The notes under the pieces are model-generated. The model did no database searches and had not been told where the DNA came from. It was given only the letters and a program-made list of their open reading frames with translations. A DNA stretch of 64,000 nucleotides from Ichthyophis bannanicus (taxonomy: Eukaryota; Chordata; Amphibia; Gymnophiona; Ichthyophiidae), in assembly GCA_033557465.1 (NCBI GenBank), contig CM066036.1, positions 724,483,828-724,547,827 of the forward strand. Direction: 5' to 3'. Of the stretch, positions 61,140-64,000 are shown piece by piece (the stretch's first letter is position 1; every line of letters begins with the position of its first letter). The translations under genes and the position numbers were made by a program.

Positions 61140-61560
61140 TTGAAAGCAGAATTGCAGCATAGTGACTGGAAGTCCAGAACATCCCCAATTCAGGCACCCC
61201 AGAAGTCCAGCCACATCCCAAGTTAGCTCCTGCATGGAGCCACAGTGCCATGGCATCATGCAAGAGCCATGTTCCTGGCAGCAACAGCAGACTCTTTGTT
61301 CCCCGCAGTCCGACCCCCGATCGGGCCTTCCATGGCCAGGGCTGGGCTGTGGGACACCCCCTGCACCCCCTCGTCTGTATTTTGTAACCCGGCTCCAGCA
61401 TTCTCCAACATCCAGGGGACTTATTCCACCTCAGAATCATCCCTGTACATCTGGGGTCATGCTGCCACCCACTGTCTGTTCTCGCTTCACCTCCGGCCCT
61501 CCCTCTCCTGCCCACGAACAGAGCTTCTTGCACAACCCTGCTCTACTTGCAAGGAGCCCT
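61140..61560. repeat. Multi-hairpin repeat family, truncated copy
   Basis: Shares CACAGTGCCATGGCATCATG, GTTCCCCGCAGTCCGACCCC, GGCCAGGGCTGGGCTGTGGG and the dyad half CTTATTCCACCTCAGA with the copy at 21644, same orientation. Outer hairpins are missing or decayed. Opposite-strand ORFs of 162 and 156 aa lie over it and are not genes. Confidence 0.6.
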
Positions 61561-62655
61561 GTTTCCTGCTTAGTGAACCAAGCGTTTAGCAGGTCTGGAC
61601 ACTATCAGTATATCCTTAGAAATTATTTTTAATCAGACCTATGGCTCCAAACACTGAGAAATATTTCTGCATCTTTTGGTACCAGAGAATCTTTTGGCTC
61701 ATCAAATAATATAACTAAGAATCACTTGGCACTGAGCTGTCTACTTTACCAATCTATCCCTTTTTCTCACATCAAACCTTTTATGAGTTAGAATGAGAAT
61801 ATCCTAGGTGATCACAAACCATTCATTTTTCACAATTCTCTTAGGGTCAGTATTCAAAAGGCTTTAGCAGGGTAACAAGACTTCTTACCTGGCTAAAACC
61901 TAGTGATCCCGATATTCAGCGGCACTATCCAAAGAGAAGGTGCTTATTTTGAGCAATTTTATAAAGATATATAGGTGTCTATGTATTCAGGATGTGCTCT
62001 TGAATACATGTTGGACTCATTTGGGTACTTAAAAATAAAAAATGTGCTCAAATCACTTTTGTGTGCATCTACCTACCTATGAAATAATGTGCGAACAAAT
62101 GATTTCTGTATGCAAAAAAGCTGGACTGTGCATAGAAGGCACACAATTTCGATTAATATGTGTAAAAGCAAAAATACACGCCACTTGTTCTCTTTCCCCT
62201 GTAGAAGATGTATTGGTATTCTCTGAATATATTGGTTTAATATTTGCAGTGTTACCTTTTGATAGGTAGGGTACGGTGCTGGTAGTGCTGTTATGATACA
62301 GCAGGTTTGCTATGGGTTATAAATGGGCAGTGTTTATAGTACTTCCTAATGTGCCTCACAGTTGGCACTGAAGTATAGTAATGTAGAAATCTGGTAGTCT
62401 TTCTTTATCCAGACACTCATTAAGACGCATGTTTACTAAAGTTAGCATACGTTAACATTATGAAAATATTTATGCAAATGAAGCCCTGCAATAAGTCTTC
62501 AAACATGGTTCCGCTCCCCCCTTGGGCCGCCTCTGTGTCTGGGAAAAGATCTTTAAAAAAAAAAAGAACATGCTGGAGCAGTGATCCAGCTCGGGGCATC
62601 CTGGCAGCATGCACGGAGCAGAGGTGAGTTCCGCCCTCCATGTAGAAGACCAGTA
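61561..62655. repeat. TATTCA-type repeat (61845-62000) and TTTACTAAA end (62430); no gene
   Basis: 61845-62000 has GGGTCAGTATTCAAAAGGC and GATATTCAGCGGCAC, the TATTCA-family wording. 62428-62460 has GCATGTTTACTAAAGTTAGC. The rest is AT-rich, with an A run at 62555-62564. A 75-aa ORF at 62042-62269 has no recognised domain. Confidence 0.4.
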
Positions 62656-64000
62656 CAGCAGATCTTTAAAAAGAACGCATCCAAGAGTGTTAAAAGACCT
62701 GAAATATGAGATTGCAGATCTACTATTAGTAATCTATGAACTATCATTAAAATCATCTGTAATACCTTAAGTTTGGAGGATGGCCAATGTAATGCCAATT
62801 TTTAAAAGGGTTCCAGGGGTGATCCGGGAAACTACAGACCAGTGAGCCTGACATCAGTATCAGGAAAAATGGTAGAAACTATCATAAAGAACAAAATTAC
62901 TGAATATTTAGATAGTCGTGGCTTAATGGGAGACAGGCAACATGGCTTTAGCCAAGGGAAGGACTTGTCTTACTGATCTGTTATGTTCTTTTGAAGATGT
63001 GAATAAACAGCTAGACAAAGGTGAGTTGGTTGTATCTGGACTTTTAGAAAGCTTTTGACAAGGTCCCTCATGAGAGACTTTTGGCAAAATTAAAAAGTCA
63101 TGGGATAGAAGGCAGTGTGCTATTGTGGATCAGAAACTGGTTTAAAGATAGAAAGCAGAGAGAAGGGCTTAAATGGCCAATTTTCCCAATGAAGAAAATC
63201 AGTAGTGGAGTACCCCAGAGATCTGTGCTGGGTCCGTTTTTTTTAACATATTCATAAATGACCTGGAAATGGAAATAATGAGTGAGGTTATCAAATTTGC
63301 AGATGACCCAAAACTATTCAAAATTGTTAAAACCCATGAGGATTGTGGAAAATTACAAGAGGATCTTGATAAATTGGAAGACTGGGTAATCTAAATGGCA
63401 GATGAAATTTAATGTAGACAAGTGCAAAGTTATGCACCTAGGAAAGAACAACCCAAATTATGGTTACACGATGCAAGGTTCCACATTAGGAACCACCACC
63501 CAGGAAAAAGATTTAGGTGTCATTGTGGATAATATGCTAAAACCCACTGCCCAGTGTGCAGCGGTGGCCAAGAGAGCAAATAGAATTCTAGGTATCATAA
63601 GAAAAGGAATGGAAAATAAAACAAAGGATATTATAATACCTCTGTATCGTTCCATGGTGCGACCACACCTTGAATATTGTGTGCAATTCTGGTCGCCGTA
63701 TCTTAAAAAAGGATATAGCTTTATTAGAAAAGGTTCAGAGAAGAGCCACCAAAATGGTAAAGGGGATGGAAGGATATCGCAATGAAGAGAGGCTAAAAAG
63801 GTTAGGGCTCTTCAATCTGGAAAAGAGATGGCTGAGGTGAGATATGATAGAGGTCTATAAATGAATGAATGGAGTGGAATGGGTAAACGTAGATCGATTG
63901 TTTACACCATCAAAATATAGAAAGACTAGTGGACATGCAATGAAGCTACAGGGTAACCTATTTAAGACTAATAAGAGAAAACATTTTTTTCACTCAACGT
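62656..64000 (+). mobile_element. CR1 family 1 LINE, copy D (runs off window)
   Basis: 5'-truncated copy starting inside the RT at PRVLKDLKYEIADLLLVIYE (about 62675). Then AFDKVPHERLLAKLK near 63055, VPQRSVLGPF near 63215, a FADDPKLF box near 63297 (T changed to P after the catalytic pair). C-terminal region to KHFFSLN-like text at 64000. The frame shifts at least four times. The 3' UTR lies beyond the window. Confidence 0.9.
63402..63785 (+). pseudogene. CR1 ORF2 fragment after RT core
   Basis: 127-aa piece: [60 protein letters not shown], then a frameshift in the Lys-rich stretch near 63709. Almost word-for-word the same as the 564-aa ORF at 36029-37723. Confidence 0.92.

Overview
The window reads as gene-poor, repeat-dense vertebrate nuclear DNA. 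No host protein-coding exon, rRNA or functional tRNA gene could be supported. Almost everything recognisable is transposable-element sequence: at least two CR1-type LINE families (plus a third CR1-type fragment), several L2-type LINEs, an RTE/BovB-like endonuclease fragment, Penelope-like elements (PLEs) with hammerhead-ribozyme-like tails, tRNA-derived SINEs with L2-like tails, hAT elements, and several foldback/MITE families. This mixture suits a large amphibian-like genome (a caecilian is my best guess), but sauropsids and lobe-finned fish share many of these families, so the assignment is an inference.

Layout. 1-6000: satellite-like DNA, small repeats, one multi-hairpin repeat, an L2 tail. 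6.0-9.2 kb: two head-to-tail L2 elements on the minus strand. 9.3-13.4 kb: a multi-hairpin repeat, then a CR1 split by a second CR1 in the opposite orientation. 14-16 kb: a SINE split by a MITE, then another multi-hairpin repeat. 16.1-21.05 kb: a minus-strand CR1 (ORF1 esterase domain plus endonuclease) split by a 2808-bp DNA transposon at 17718-20525. That transposon has inverted termini, a TTA target duplication, and a decayed gene of a family I recognise from many animals but cannot assign to a named superfamily. 21-25.8 kb: repeats. 25.8-27.6 kb: PLE fragments, ribozyme motifs and a CpG-rich island. 28-35.6 kb: MITEs, a multi-hairpin pair, an RTE fragment, a SINE. 35.9-43.7 kb: the best-preserved reverse transcriptase ORF (564 aa), a second CR1 family, L2 elements, a PLE tail with a textbook hammerhead motif. 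44-46 kb: an L2 on the plus strand. 46.6-49 kb: CR1 with ORF1 C-terminus, endonuclease and start of RT. 49.05-55.26 kb: a 6.2-kb interval bounded by 20-bp inverted repeats containing foldbacks, tRNA-like heads and inverted L2 tails. 56-58 kb: a decayed hAT transposase. 58-62.6 kb: multi-hairpin repeats and a 390-bp hAT-type element with a perfect 8-bp duplication. 62.66-64 kb: another CR1 running off the window.

How the parts relate: nested insertions give relative ages. L2-type reverse transcriptases probably mobilise the SINEs, whose 3' tails match the L2 tails. The autonomous hAT copy and the short hAT elements belong to one superfamily, although no direct link is shown. The most interesting items are the TTA-duplicating DNA transposon, the repeat family built as a chain of hairpins (eight copies), the tRNA-headed foldback, and the hammerhead motifs.
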